64,000 nt of DNA from DASXVX01 sp036504075 (lineage in GTDB: Bacteria > Bacillota > Sulfobacillia > Symbiobacteriales > Symbiobacteriaceae). The position numbers and the translations under genes were made by a program. This document shows, one piece after another, positions 1 to 8,086 of the stretch. The notes under the pieces are model-generated. The model did not search any database. It was not told where the DNA came from and saw only the letters and a list, made by a program, of their open reading frames with translations. Location of the stretch: positions 1 through 64,000 of the forward strand of contig DASXVX010000056.1 of NCBI GenBank assembly GCA_036504075.1, read 5' to 3'. The first letter of the stretch is position 1, and every line of letters starts with the position of its first letter.

Positions 1-46
1 CCTGGTCCTTTTCGCTGCGCCCCGATCCACAGCCAGGCGTATACGT

Positions 47-80
47 AAAAAAGGAAGCGCCCGATGGCGCTTCCTTTTTT
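47..80 (-). terminator. Intrinsic terminator after tRNA-Lys
   Basis: A perfect 15-bp inverted repeat (47-61 with 66-80) closes a 4-base loop. Both outer flanks are A/T runs, so it can work in both directions. It sits immediately 3' of the minus-strand tRNA pair. Confidence 0.85.
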
Positions 81-83
81 GGC

Positions 84-158
84 TGGTGGACCGCGAAGGA
101 CTCGAACCTTCAACCGTCCGATTAAGAGTCGGATGCTCTACCATTGAGCTAGCGGTCC
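84..158 (-). tRNA. tRNA-Lys (anticodon CTT)
   Basis: The minus strand folds as a complete cloverleaf of 75 nt. The acceptor strands are GGACCGC and GCGGTCC with discriminator A and an encoded CCA. The T arm carries GGTTCGAGTCC. The anticodon loop is CTCTTAA, giving CTT, which reads AAG (lysine). Confidence 0.95.
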
Positions 159-189
159 GGGCTTGCCGCATCCCAGCGAATGCGGCATT

Positions 190-280
190 TGGCGGAGAGA
201 GAGGGATTTGAACCCTCGCGGGCCTTACGACCCCTACAGCTTTAGCAAAGCCGCCCCTTCAGCCGCTTGGGTATCTCTCC
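190..280 (-). tRNA. tRNA-Ser (anticodon GCT)
   Basis: A 91-nt class II tRNA on the minus strand. The acceptor strands GGAGAGA and TCTCTCC pair, with discriminator G and an encoded CCA. The long variable arm is typical of serine tRNAs. The anticodon loop TTGCTAA gives GCT, reading AGC/AGU. It lies 31 nt upstream of tRNA-Lys in the same direction and is probably cotranscribed with it. Confidence 0.95.
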
Positions 281-397
281 ATGGCTGAAAGAAATCGAAC
301 TTACCAAATGATAGCCCAGGCCAGTGTTCCACGGATGACTGCCACGAGCTACCGGGCCCTATTCAATTGCCTCACCGCTAAAGGCGGCGCAGGAGAT

Positions 398-427
398 AAT
401 ATATCATGTTCTGAGTACGAAATGCAA
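398..427 (-). promoter_or_regulatory. Promoter of the tRNA-Ser/tRNA-Lys pair
   Basis: On the minus strand TTGCAT (422-427) is followed after 18 bases by TATATT (398-403), a good sigma-A match about 120 nt upstream of tRNA-Ser. No convincing gene is seen between it and position 557. Confidence 0.6.
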
Positions 428-514
428 CACTCCGAACTCCGTTTTCGAAAGGAAGCTGTTGGGGACGTTTAAGTCGACCTTGAAGGAAGCCGCAGGCGGG
501 TGCAGTTCCAAGCC

Positions 515-542
515 GGCGGCAGCGCCTTGCTGCCGCCTTTTT
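515..542 (+). terminator. Terminator-like hairpin, plus orientation
   Basis: An 8-bp stem (GGCGGCAG/CTGCCGCC) is followed on the plus strand by TTTTT. The adjacent gene is on the minus strand and ends at 557, and there is no T run on that strand. It may serve as a weak bidirectional hairpin or end an unseen plus transcript. Confidence 0.4.
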
Positions 543-556
543 CGTGTCGCCCAAGG

Positions 557-1699
557 CTACCAGGAGCACCCGCGGGCAGCGATGTTCCAGACCACTTCCA
601 CATAGCCCCCCCGCACCCCGTAGAGCCAGTTGTGCAGGTTAAACGTCGTGCAGCCGTGCGACGGGTAGAGTTCCACCCGCTCGCCGGGCCGGAGATCATC
701 GCCGGCGCACAGCACCACCCCGTGCTCGTCCCCGCCGCGGCCGGCCACGTAGGTGAGCCCGGGACGACCCTTGACGGGCGGGGCGCCGTAATCGACGCTG
801 ACCGTCTTCTGGCCGGCGTCCACCACCGCCCGGTCGGCGGCGGGGCGGGAGATGCAGGTGGTGAGCAGCCCCAGCGCCGGCCCGAAAGGCTCGTCGCCCA
901 TTTGGGCCGAATAGCGGGCATCCATGGTCGCATAGGAGCCCGGCTGGAGTTCGGTATAGCCGGAAACGGCGGCCAGGCCGGTCACGTTGTACGTCCCCGT
1001 GCCGCCGCCGGTCAGAATCGGCACGGCAATCCCGTTTTGCTCCAGCAGCTTTTTGGTTTCGGCCCCGGCGGAATTGGCCCCGTGGGTCAGGCTGACCCGG
1101 GCCGGTTCATCCGGGTTCAGGACCAGATGGCCCTCGTAGCCCTGGATGCCGGAAAACGTGAGCGACCGCTTGCCGGCGATGCGGTGGGCCAGCGCCAGGG
1201 CCTGGGGCGAAGCGGGCGCCACGCCGCAGCGGGTCTGGCCGACATCGACCTCCATGAGCACGCCCAGGTTCACGCCCAGTCCGTCCGCGATCTCGGCCAG
1301 TTCGTCCACGTTCTCGGGCGAATCGGTCACCACCTGCATGTGGGTCAGGCGGCTCAACGCGCAGAGCCGTTCAATTTTAGCCCGCCCCACTACGGCACGG
1401 GTGATCAGAATGTCCGGGAGGCCGGCGGCGGCCATCACTTCGGCTTCGCCCAGCGTGGCACAGGCAATGCCGACGGCGCCGGCCGCCATCTGCCGGTGAG
1501 CGATGGCCACTGTCTTGTGCGTCTTGATATGGGGCCGCAGGGCAATCCCCTGCCGGCGGGCGGCTTCCGCCATCGCCTTGATGTTCCGGTCCAGAATATC
1601 CAGGTCGACAATCAGAGCCGGGGTTTCCAGTTCGTCCATATGGGTGCGCCTGCTGCCCGGGGCGGCCACCGGGGCCGGCACACGGCTGGTTTGCGACAT
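557..1699 (-). CDS. D-threonine aldolase / D-serine dehydratase-like PLP enzyme
   Basis: A 380-residue protein of the alanine-racemase N-terminal barrel fold, DSD1-like family. The PLP lysine is in HIKTHK (Lys59). A Gly-rich phosphate-binding stretch, GGGTGTYN, lies mid-protein. The C-terminal SHGC (His348, Cys350) matches the zinc-binding His/Cys pair of eukaryotic-type D-serine dehydratase. Family members cleave D-threonine to glycine plus acetaldehyde or deaminate D-serine; the sequence does not separate these. The ATG at 1699 is preceded by AAAGGAG; a second Met at codon 21 is less likely. It stands alone, with the hisC terminator upstream of it. Confidence 0.82.
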   Translation of the reverse strand: MSQTSRVPAPVAAPGSRRTHMDELETPALIVDLDILDRNIKAMAEAARRQGIALRPHIKTHKTVAIAHRQMAAGAVGIACATLGEAEVMAAAGLPDILITRAVVGRAKIERLCALSRLTHMQVVTDSPENVDELAEIADGLGVNLGVLMEVDVGQTRCGVAPASPQALALAHRIAGKRSLTFSGIQGYEGHLVLNPDEPARVSLTHGANSAGAETKKLLEQNGIAVPILTGGGTGTYNVTGLAAVSGYTELQPGSYATMDARYSAQMGDEPFGPALGLLTTCISRPAADRAVVDAGQKTVSVDYGAPPVKGRPGLTYVAGRGGDEHGVVLCAGDDLRPGERVELYPSHGCTTFNLHNWLYGVRGGYVEVVWNIAARGCSW

Positions 1700-1742
1700 C
1701 GTAATCGCTCCTTTGGGATCATGTCATGTTCAAGCATAAAGT

Positions 1743-1777
1743 AAAACCCGGGCAGGCGTCCAGCCTGTCCGGGTTTT
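1743..1777 (-). terminator. Terminator of the his operon
   Basis: AAAACCCGGGCAGGC pairs across a short loop with GCCTGTCCGGGTTTT, with one mismatch. On the minus strand the stem runs into a T-rich tract, directly after the hisC stop. Confidence 0.8.
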
Positions 1778-1783
1778 TGACCC

Positions 1784-2872
1784 CTAGCCTTTCAGCACAT
1801 CCGCCAGCACCTCGGCAAACCGCTGGTTCTCGGCCGGCGTCCCGATGGTGACCCGCAGGCTGGTCGGGAGGCCGAACGAGGCGCAGGGCCGGATCAGCAC
1901 GCCTCGCCGGAGCATCGCGTCGTAGAACTCCTTGCCGGGCCGGCCCACGTCGAACGTGATGAAATTGGCCTGCGTGGGAATGTACCGCACCCCCAGCCGC
2001 TCGAAGACGCCGTAGAGGAACGCCTTCCCCTCCCGGTTGTTGGTCCGGGACCGCTCCAGGTGATCGGCATCGTCCAAGGCCGCCAGCCCGGCCACCGCCG
2101 CCAGAATGTTGACCGAGAACGGGTCCCGCACGGTGTAAAACGGGGCGATGAATTCCGGCCGGGCCACGCCGTAACCGAGGCGGAACCCCGCCAGCCCGTA
2201 GACTTTGCTGAACGTCCGGGTGACGATCACGTTCGGGTATTCCTGCAGAATGGCGCTGCTGTCGAAGTCAGTCTCGTCGAACTCGGCGTAGGCTTCATCC
2301 AGCAGCACGACCGTGCCGGCCGGCACCGCCGGCATGAACGCCCGCAAGGCCACCTCCGTGAAGACCGCCCCGGTCGGGTTGTTGGGCCGGCAGAGGAAGA
2401 TGATCTTCGCCTGCTCCGCCGCCGCGGCCCGGGCCATGGCCGGCAGGTCCATGGTCTGGTCGGGACCCAGGGGCACCCGGATGACCGGTGCGCCCATCAG
2501 CTCGGCCACCATGGGGTAGCTGGCGTAAGACGGAGCCGGCACGACCACCTTGTCGCCGGGCTCCAGGTAAGTCTCGGCCACCAGCCGGAAGATCTCGTCC
2601 GAGCCGTTGCCGACGATAAACCAGTCCGCCGGCAGGCCCCAGAGCACGGCCAGCCGCTCCCGCAGCAAGCGTGAGGTGCCTTCGGGGTAGGTGTGCAGCC
2701 GGGTCATGGCCGCCTGGGCGGCGGCCACGGCGGCCGGCGACGGGCCCAGGGGGTTCTCGTTCTGATTCATTTTCACCAGGTCCGTGATGCCCAGTTCCCG
2801 GCGCACGTCCTCCACGGGCTTCCCGGGCACGTAGGGCGACATTTCCTTTACCGCAGGCCGCAGTGGCAGCAT
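1784..2872 (-). CDS. hisC: Histidinol-phosphate aminotransferase HisC
   Basis: A 362-residue fold-type I PLP aminotransferase. It converts imidazole-acetol phosphate to histidinol phosphate using glutamate. Seen motifs are NQNENP near the N-terminus, CRPNNPTG, LDEAYAEF and the PLP lysine in TFSKVYG followed by RLGYG. The ATG at 2872 is chosen because AAGGAG ends 9 bases before it. Another ATG at 2890 overlaps the hisIE stop as ATGA but has no Shine-Dalgarno of its own. It is the last gene of the operon. Confidence 0.93.
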   Translation of the reverse strand: MLPLRPAVKEMSPYVPGKPVEDVRRELGITDLVKMNQNENPLGPSPAAVAAAQAAMTRLHTYPEGTSRLLRERLAVLWGLPADWFIVGNGSDEIFRLVAETYLEPGDKVVVPAPSYASYPMVAELMGAPVIRVPLGPDQTMDLPAMARAAAAEQAKIIFLCRPNNPTGAVFTEVALRAFMPAVPAGTVVLLDEAYAEFDETDFDSSAILQEYPNVIVTRTFSKVYGLAGFRLGYGVARPEFIAPFYTVRDPFSVNILAAVAGLAALDDADHLERSRTNNREGKAFLYGVFERLGVRYIPTQANFITFDVGRPGKEFYDAMLRRGVLIRPCASFGLPTSLRVTIGTPAENQRFAEVLADVLKG

Positions 2873-2886
2873 AGCTTGGCGCTCCT

Positions 2887-3582
2887 TCATTTCGAATCGG
2901 CGGGTGGGCGGCGTTTCCCCCGGCGGGAGGCCAACTGGTCGGCCACCACCTGCGGGGTCAGACCCGCGTCCACCAGTGCGATCAGCGTGTGGAACCAGAC
3001 ATCGGCCACTTCGAAGGCCAGGTTCTCCCGGTCCCGGTTCTTCACCGCCAGGACGACCTCCGTGGCCTCCTCGCCGATTTTCTTGCAGTAATAGTCGGCG
3101 CCCTTCGTGAAGAGCTTGGAGGTGTAAGACTCCGGGTCGGGATGCTCCCGGCGGTCCTGAAGCACCGCCGTCACTTCCCGCAACATCGACCCGATGTCGT
3201 ACCCCGGCTCCACGCCCGGCTGAAGTGGCCAGAAGCCCGTGTCCACCAGGGCGGACGGCGAGCGGTCCACCCGCCGGGTAAAGCACGAGTAGGTCCCCTC
3301 GTGGCAGGCCACGCCGGTCTGCTCCACGAGCAGCAGAATGGAGTCGCCGTCGCAGTCGGTGCGTACTTCGAGCACCTTCTGGACGTGGCCCGAGGTCTCG
3401 CCTTTATTCCAGAACTGCCGGCGGCTCCGGGACCAGTACCAGGCGGTGCCGGTCTCCAGGGTCTTGCGGAGCGCCTCTTCGTTCATGTATGCCTGCATGA
3501 GCACCTGTCCGGTGCGCACGTCCTGGGCGATGGCCGGCAGCAGCCCGTCCGGCCCCCACTTGAGTTCCAGCGTCTCGTTCAT
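2887..3582 (-). CDS. hisIE: Bifunctional PRA-CH / PRA-PH, HisIE
   Basis: A 231-residue fusion. The N-terminal HisI (phosphoribosyl-AMP cyclohydrolase) domain shows SRSRRQFWNKGETSGH, the metal ligands in DCDGD, and the cysteines of VACHEGTYSCF. The C-terminal HisE (phosphoribosyl-ATP pyrophosphohydrolase) domain shows KGADYYCKKIGEEATE and the EVADVWFH helix. It catalyses steps 2 and 3 of histidine synthesis. The start overlaps the hisF stop (ATGA), indicating translational coupling. Confidence 0.93.
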   Translation of the reverse strand: MNETLELKWGPDGLLPAIAQDVRTGQVLMQAYMNEEALRKTLETGTAWYWSRSRRQFWNKGETSGHVQKVLEVRTDCDGDSILLLVEQTGVACHEGTYSCFTRRVDRSPSALVDTGFWPLQPGVEPGYDIGSMLREVTAVLQDRREHPDPESYTSKLFTKGADYYCKKIGEEATEVVLAVKNRDRENLAFEVADVWFHTLIALVDAGLTPQVVADQLASRRGKRRPPADSK

Positions 3583-4343
3583 TTCCGCACCGGCACCCCT
3601 TTCGAAGCCAGGTAGGCCTTGGCATCGTCCACGGTGTACTGGCCGCTGTGGAAGATCGAAGCCACCAGGGCGGCATCCGCCTGGCCGGTGGTCAGCACGT
3701 CCACCATGTGGTCCAGCGTGCCCGCGCCGCCCGAGGCGATGACGGGAATCTCCACCGTCGCCGCCAGCGCCTGGTGCAGTTCCAGGTCGTAGCCGGCCTT
3801 GGTGCCGTCGGCGTCCATGGAGGTGACGAGCAACTCGCCGGCCCCCCGGCGCCAGGCGTCCTTGGCCCAGGCCAAAGCATCCATGCCCGTGGCGGTCCGG
3901 CCGCCCTGCAGGTAGACCTCCCAGCCGCCGCCGTCCTTGCGCTTGCAGTCGATCGCCACGACGATGCACTGGGAGCCGAACGCCTCCGCCCCGCGGCTGA
4001 TCAAGTCGGGGTCCTTCACCGCGCCGGTGTTGATCGAAACCTTGTCGGCCCCGGCCCGCAGGTACGTCCGGACGTGATCGACGGTGGTCACCCCGCCGCC
4101 GATGGTCAGCGGAATGAAGACCTGCGCCGCCGCCCGGGCCAGAATGTCGAGCGTCGCCGCCCGCTGCTCCCAGGAGGCGTTAATGTCCAGGAAGACGATC
4201 TCGTCGGCGCCCTGGCTGTCGTACCGGGCGGCCAACTCCACCGGGTCGCCGGCGTCCCAGGTGCCGAAGTGGAAGTTCACGTTTTTGACCACCCGCCCGT
4301 CCCGGATATCGAGGCAGGGGATGATTCGCCTGGCTAGCGGCAT
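3579..4343 (-). CDS. hisF: Imidazole glycerol phosphate synthase cyclase subunit HisF
   Basis: A 254-residue TIM barrel starting with the diagnostic IIPCLDIRDGRVVKN. Catalytic Asp11 is in CLDIRDG, and the second catalytic Asp is in TSMDADGTK. Phosphate-binding loops are seen in GGGV and ASGGAG. With HisH it makes imidazole glycerol phosphate and AICAR from PRFAR and ammonia; the AICAR enters the purine pathway encoded later in this window. It overlaps hisA by 10 bases. Confidence 0.95.
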   Translation of the reverse strand: MPLARRIIPCLDIRDGRVVKNVNFHFGTWDAGDPVELAARYDSQGADEIVFLDINASWEQRAATLDILARAAAQVFIPLTIGGGVTTVDHVRTYLRAGADKVSINTGAVKDPDLISRGAEAFGSQCIVVAIDCKRKDGGGWEVYLQGGRTATGMDALAWAKDAWRRGAGELLVTSMDADGTKAGYDLELHQALAATVEIPVIASGGAGTLDHMVDVLTTGQADAALVASIFHSGQYTVDDAKAYLASKGVPVRK

Positions 4344-5056
4344 AGGTCAAGCGCCTCCTTGAGGTCGATCGCGCCGGTGTAGAGCGCCTTGCCGAGAATC
4401 GCCCCGGTGACGCCGGGAATCGCCATAAGCCGCCGGATGTCATCCAGCGCGGAGACACCGCCGCTGGCGATGATGCCCAGGCCCGTCCGGCCCATGACGG
4501 CCATTTCCTCGAAGTTGGGGCCGGACATCATGCCGTCCTTGGCAATATCGGTGTAAATGACCGTTTTGACGCCCTGCGCCTTCACCCGGGCCGCCAGTTC
4601 GGTCGCCGGCACGGCCGAGACGTTGACCCAGCCCTCGGTGGCCACCATGCCGCCTTTGGCGTCGATGCCCACCACGACCCGGTCGGGGCCGAAAAGGGAG
4701 ACCGCTTCGCCCACCAGACCGCCCGACAAGGCCGAAGTCCCGATGATGACCCGGGTGACGCCGGCCGCCATGGCCGCCCCGATGGCCGCCATGGAGCGGA
4801 GCCCGCCGCCCATTTGCACCGGCACGGCGCCGGCCGCCGCTGCGATCTGCTTCACGGCCGTCAGGTTGCTCGGGAGCCCGGCGAAGGCGCCGTCCAGGTC
4901 GACCACGTGCAGGTATTCAGCGCCCTGGGCGACCCACTGGCGGGCCGCATCGGCCGGGTCCGGGTTGTACACGGTGGCATCGCGCATGCGCCCCTGCAAA
5001 AGCCTTACCGCCTGTCCGTCCTTTAAATCGATAGCCGGGTAGAGTTTGAATGACAT
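4334..5056 (-). CDS. hisA: ProFAR isomerase HisA
   Basis: A 240-residue TIM barrel homologous to HisF. The N-terminal YPAIDLKDGQAVRL carries the catalytic aspartate; the second acid is in TDIAKDGMMSG. It isomerises ProFAR to PRFAR. The ATG is preceded by GGGAGG with 7-base spacing. The start lies inside the end of hisH (34-base overlap), typical of this tightly packed operon. Confidence 0.95.
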   Translation of the reverse strand: MSFKLYPAIDLKDGQAVRLLQGRMRDATVYNPDPADAARQWVAQGAEYLHVVDLDGAFAGLPSNLTAVKQIAAAAGAVPVQMGGGLRSMAAIGAAMAAGVTRVIIGTSALSGGLVGEAVSLFGPDRVVVGIDAKGGMVATEGWVNVSAVPATELAARVKAQGVKTVIYTDIAKDGMMSGPNFEEMAVMGRTGLGIIASGGVSALDDIRRLMAIPGVTGAILGKALYTGAIDLKEALDLCR

Positions 5057-5664
5057 ACGATCCTCCCGAAGTTCGCCAGCATGGTCAGTCCGGCCCGGGA
5101 AGACTTCTCCGGGTGGAACTGCACGCCGATGAGATTTCCCCTGGCGACTACCGACGGGAAGAACCGCCCGTAGTCCGTGAGCGCAGCCACGTCCGCCGGG
5201 TCGCAGCCTTCGGCCGCGAAGCTGTGGACGAAATAGGCGTAATACGGTTCCGCGAGTCCGTCAAAGATCGGGTGTGCGGGAAGTTCCGGCTCGACCAGGT
5301 TCCAGCCGATTTGCGGGAGCTTCACGGTCGACGGCAGCCGGGTGATGCGGCCCGGGAAAAGGCCGAGTCCGGGGGTCTCCCCGAACTCCTCGCCGACCTC
5401 GAACATGAGTTGCAGCCCCACGCAAATGCCCAGCAGCGGCCGGCCCGAAGCGGCGTACGCCTTGACCGGCTCCACCAGGCCGGCCGCGACGAGGTTCTTC
5501 ATGCCTTCGGCAAAAGCGCCGACGCCCGGCAGCACCAGGCCGTCGGCCGCCGCGATGACCGCCGGGTCGGATGTGACTTCCGTGTCGTAGCCCACCGCCG
5601 CGAAAGCTTTCTGGACGCTGGGCAGGTTGCCCACGTTATAATCGACGATCGCAATGCGCGTCAT
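5023..5664 (-). CDS. hisH: Imidazole glycerol phosphate synthase glutaminase subunit HisH
   Basis: A 213-residue class I glutamine amidotransferase. The nucleophile cysteine is in GICVGLQLMF, and the His/Glu pair is in VQFHPEKS. It supplies ammonia to HisF. The last ten or so residues (after FGRIV) extend into hisA and look like a non-conserved tail. The start overlaps the hisB stop by 4 bases. Confidence 0.94.
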   Translation of the reverse strand: MTRIAIVDYNVGNLPSVQKAFAAVGYDTEVTSDPAVIAAADGLVLPGVGAFAEGMKNLVAAGLVEPVKAYAASGRPLLGICVGLQLMFEVGEEFGETPGLGLFPGRITRLPSTVKLPQIGWNLVEPELPAHPIFDGLAEPYYAYFVHSFAAEGCDPADVAALTDYGRFFPSVVARGNLIGVQFHPEKSSRAGLTMLANFGRIVCHSNSTRLSI

Positions 5665-6251
5665 AGCAAGGTCCCCTTGGTGGAGGGCACCCCGGTCACC
5701 CGGGGGTCCAGCGTAGTAGCGTCCAGCAACGCCCGGGCAAAAGCCTTGAACAGCGCTTCAATCATGTGGTGCGTGTTCTGGCCGTACAGGACTTTCAGAT
5801 GCAGGGTCAGGCCGGCGTTAAAGGCCAGCGCCCGGAAGAACTCCTGGACCAGCTCGGTGTCGAACTCGCCGACCTTGTCCTTCGGGAACGTGGCGTCGAA
5901 GGCCAGGAAGGGGCGGCCGCTGATATCGACCACCGCCATGGCCAGCGCCTCGTCCAGGGGAATGGTGGCGTTCCCATACCGGCGGATGCCTTTGGCGTCG
6001 CCCAGGGCCTGCTTCAGCGCCTGCCCCATGGCGATGCCGGTGTCCTCCACGGTGTGGTGCGCATCGATTTCGATGTCGCCCACGGTGATGACTTTCAGTT
6101 CACACAGGCCGTGCCGGGCGATCTGGTCCAGCATGTGGTCGAAGAAGGGCACCCGGGTCGAAATTTCGGCCTGGCCGCCGCCGTCCAGGCTCCATGCCAC
6201 GTTCACGTTGGTCTCCCGGGTGACCCGGGTGACTTGTCCGCTCCGCCCCAT
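5661..6251 (-). CDS. hisB: Imidazoleglycerol-phosphate dehydratase HisB
   Basis: A 196-residue monofunctional HisB. Metal-binding histidine motifs FFDHMLDQIARHG, DAHHTVED and the late THHMIEALFKA are present. It converts imidazole glycerol phosphate to imidazole acetol phosphate. It has no fused histidinol-phosphatase domain (unlike E. coli HisB), so the phosphatase must come from elsewhere. One base separates it from the hisD stop region. Confidence 0.95.
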   Translation of the reverse strand: MGRSGQVTRVTRETNVNVAWSLDGGGQAEISTRVPFFDHMLDQIARHGLCELKVITVGDIEIDAHHTVEDTGIAMGQALKQALGDAKGIRRYGNATIPLDEALAMAVVDISGRPFLAFDATFPKDKVGEFDTELVQEFFRALAFNAGLTLHLKVLYGQNTHHMIEALFKAFARALLDATTLDPRVTGVPSTKGTLL

Positions 6252-6252
6252 G

Positions 6253-7548
6253 CTAGCGCCCCCCCTTCTCCAGCCGCACCTGCAGAGCGCCGGCGTGGGC
6301 CTGCAGCCCTTCGGTGAGGGCCAGCTTTACGGCCAGCGGCGCCTGCGCCAGGAACGCCTGCTCGCTGTAGGCCACGATGGCGGAACGCTTGATGAACGTC
6401 TCGACGCTGACCGGGAAGGCATAGCGGGCCGTCCCCTCGGTGGGGATCACGTTCGAAGGCCCGGCGATGTAGTCGCCCACCGGCTCCGGCGTCCACTTGC
6501 CCATAAAGATCGAGCCGGCGTGCCGAATCAGCGGCAGCAGCGACCAGGGGTCGGAAACCTCCAGCTCCAGGTGTTCCGGTGCGATCAGGTTCACCAGTTC
6601 GGCCGCCTCGGTCATGGAGCCCGCCAGAAGCACGGCGCCCAGTTCGGCGACCGACTTCGCAATCGTCTCCGCCCGAGGCAGTTTGGCCGCCTGCGCCGCC
6701 ATTTCGGCGCCAATGGCCGCCGCCCGCTCCGGGCCTTTGGTGGTCACCAGCATGACCATGCCGTCCGGGTGCTCGGCCTGCGAGAGCAGGTCGGCCGCCA
6801 GCCAGGAGGCATCGGCCGAGCCGTCGTCCACGGCCAGCACTTCGGTCGGGCCGGCCAGCATGTCGATGCCCACCGGACCGAAGACCAGCTTCTTGGCCAT
6901 GGTCACGTAGTAATTGCCGGGCCCGGAAATCTTGTCGACCCGAGGGATGGTCCGGGTGCCGTACGCCATGGCCCCGATGGCCTGGGCGCCGCCCACCTTG
7001 AAGACCTGCTTCACGCCGCAGGCCCGGGCCGCCACCAGCATGTGCGGGTCAATCTGGCCCTGCGCGTTCGGGGGCGTGCACAGAAAGACTTCCCGGACGC
7101 CGGCCACGTTGGCGGGAATCACGATCATGAGCAGGCAGGAGAACAACGGGGCCGAACCGCCGGGGACGTAGACGCCCACCCGGTCCATGGCCGTCACCTG
7201 CTGGCCCAGCACGGTGCCGTCCGGCCGCTTCATCGTCCAGGACTTGGGCACCTGGGGCTTGTGGAACTCGGTGATGTTGTCCATGGCCAGCTTGAGCGCC
7301 GTCCGGAACTCCGCGTCCACCGCCTGTTCGGCGGCCGCGAACTCGGCTTCGGTCACGGCCAGGCCGGTCGTCCGCAGGTCCGCCTTGTCGAAGCGCTCGG
7401 TCAATTCATACAGAGCGTCGTCGCCGTGGGTCCGCACCTGCTCCAGGATCGCCCGGACCCGGCCTTCGATCTCCGGATAAAATGTCTTACGGCGAGCGTC
7501 CAGGAATGCGAGAAAGTCCGCCCGATCCCAGATCTTCAGCACAGTCAT
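6253..7548 (-). CDS. hisD: Histidinol dehydrogenase HisD
   Basis: A 431-residue zinc enzyme performing the last two oxidations to histidine. Motifs include VPGGSAPLFS, GPGN, LAGPTEVL, the zinc-site EHPDG and EHLELEV, and the C-terminal FIKRSAIV. The ATG at 7548 has GGGAGG only 3 bases away; a GTG two codons later would be better spaced, so the start may be 7542. It heads the second half of the operon, downstream of the oppositely oriented gene at 7610-8056. A TATACT -10-like element lies at about 7562-7567, but the -35 is weak. Confidence 0.94.
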   Translation of the reverse strand: MTVLKIWDRADFLAFLDARRKTFYPEIEGRVRAILEQVRTHGDDALYELTERFDKADLRTTGLAVTEAEFAAAEQAVDAEFRTALKLAMDNITEFHKPQVPKSWTMKRPDGTVLGQQVTAMDRVGVYVPGGSAPLFSCLLMIVIPANVAGVREVFLCTPPNAQGQIDPHMLVAARACGVKQVFKVGGAQAIGAMAYGTRTIPRVDKISGPGNYYVTMAKKLVFGPVGIDMLAGPTEVLAVDDGSADASWLAADLLSQAEHPDGMVMLVTTKGPERAAAIGAEMAAQAAKLPRAETIAKSVAELGAVLLAGSMTEAAELVNLIAPEHLELEVSDPWSLLPLIRHAGSIFMGKWTPEPVGDYIAGPSNVIPTEGTARYAFPVSVETFIKRSAIVAYSEQAFLAQAPLAVKLALTEGLQAHAGALQVRLEKGGR

Positions 7549-7609
7549 TCCCTCCCGGGGCAAGTATACATAAAGTGAAACAGATCGGTTGACGTAAGGA
7601 GGTCCTGCC

Positions 7610-8056
7610 ATGTTTCCGCCCATGGCACACCCGTTCGGAGCGTGGCCCGATCCCATGTCTATGTTCCACCCGCTGGCCTGGGGTCCCTTTGGCCCCTGGC
7701 ACATGGCGCACCTCTGGAGCCAGATGATGCAGGGCGGGGGTCAGGGTCAGGCCACCGAGGCCGGGGAGGTCGGGGGGGCTGGGCTGACCGCCGAGGAGCA
7801 CGCCCAACTGCAGAACCTGCTGGCCCGGGCGCAGGCCCAGTACCAGCCCCAGCCCCAGGCCCAGTCCCAGCCACAGGCCCAGTATCAGCCCCAGTACCAA
7901 CCACAGGCCCAGTCCCAGCCACAGGCCCAGCCCTGGCGGGTGGAGCGCAGCGAACCCCAGCCGGTTACCCAACAACAACAGTTCCAGCCGGTGGCTCCGG
8001 TCATGAACCCGGTCGAGCCCTTTGGCACCCGCCACCGCTGGTATCCCGGGTTCTAG
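7610..8056 (+). CDS. Gln/Pro-rich repeat protein of unknown function
   Basis: A 148-residue protein on the strand opposite to the his genes, between hisD and hisG. The N-terminus (1-45) is rich in Met, Pro, Trp and Phe (FPPMAHPFGAW, WGPFGPWHM). A short helix (AEEHAQLQNLLARAQAQ) follows. Then come about 45 residues of QPQAQSQ/QYQPQ repeats and a polar C-terminus. The strong ribosome-binding site AAGGAGGTCCTGCC before the ATG argues that it is translated. There is no signal peptide or TM segment. The composition recalls spore-coat or other low-complexity structural proteins, but no family is recognised. Confidence 0.65.
   Translation: MFPPMAHPFGAWPDPMSMFHPLAWGPFGPWHMAHLWSQMMQGGGQGQATEAGEVGGAGLTAEEHAQLQNLLARAQAQYQPQPQAQSQPQAQYQPQYQPQAQSQPQAQPWRVERSEPQPVTQQQQFQPVAPVMNPVEPFGTRHRWYPGF
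7831..7935 (+). repeat. Short tandem repeat encoding Gln/Pro units
   Basis: Repeated CAGGCCCAGTCCCAGCC- and CAGTAYCAGCC-type units lie in tandem inside the Gln/Pro-rich gene. Copies differ only at wobble positions. Such tracts change length readily. Confidence 0.7.
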
Positions 8057-8086
8057 CTTCAGGCTGGGGGCATCCCCCGGCCATAC

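Noticed and set aside
440..542. SRP (scRNA) gene next to tRNA-Ser, as in Bacillus
   Set aside because: GAAGGAAGCCGC looks superficially similar, but the conserved domain IV sequence is not matched on either strand.
500..1744. Long plus-strand reading frame of 414 codons
   Set aside because: It is a shadow of the PLP enzyme on the other strand; composition is Arg/Gly/His-rich with no domain and no ribosome-binding site.
7831..7935. CRISPR or intergenic repeat array
   Set aside because: The repeats are in-frame codons for Gln and Pro inside a gene with no unique spacers.
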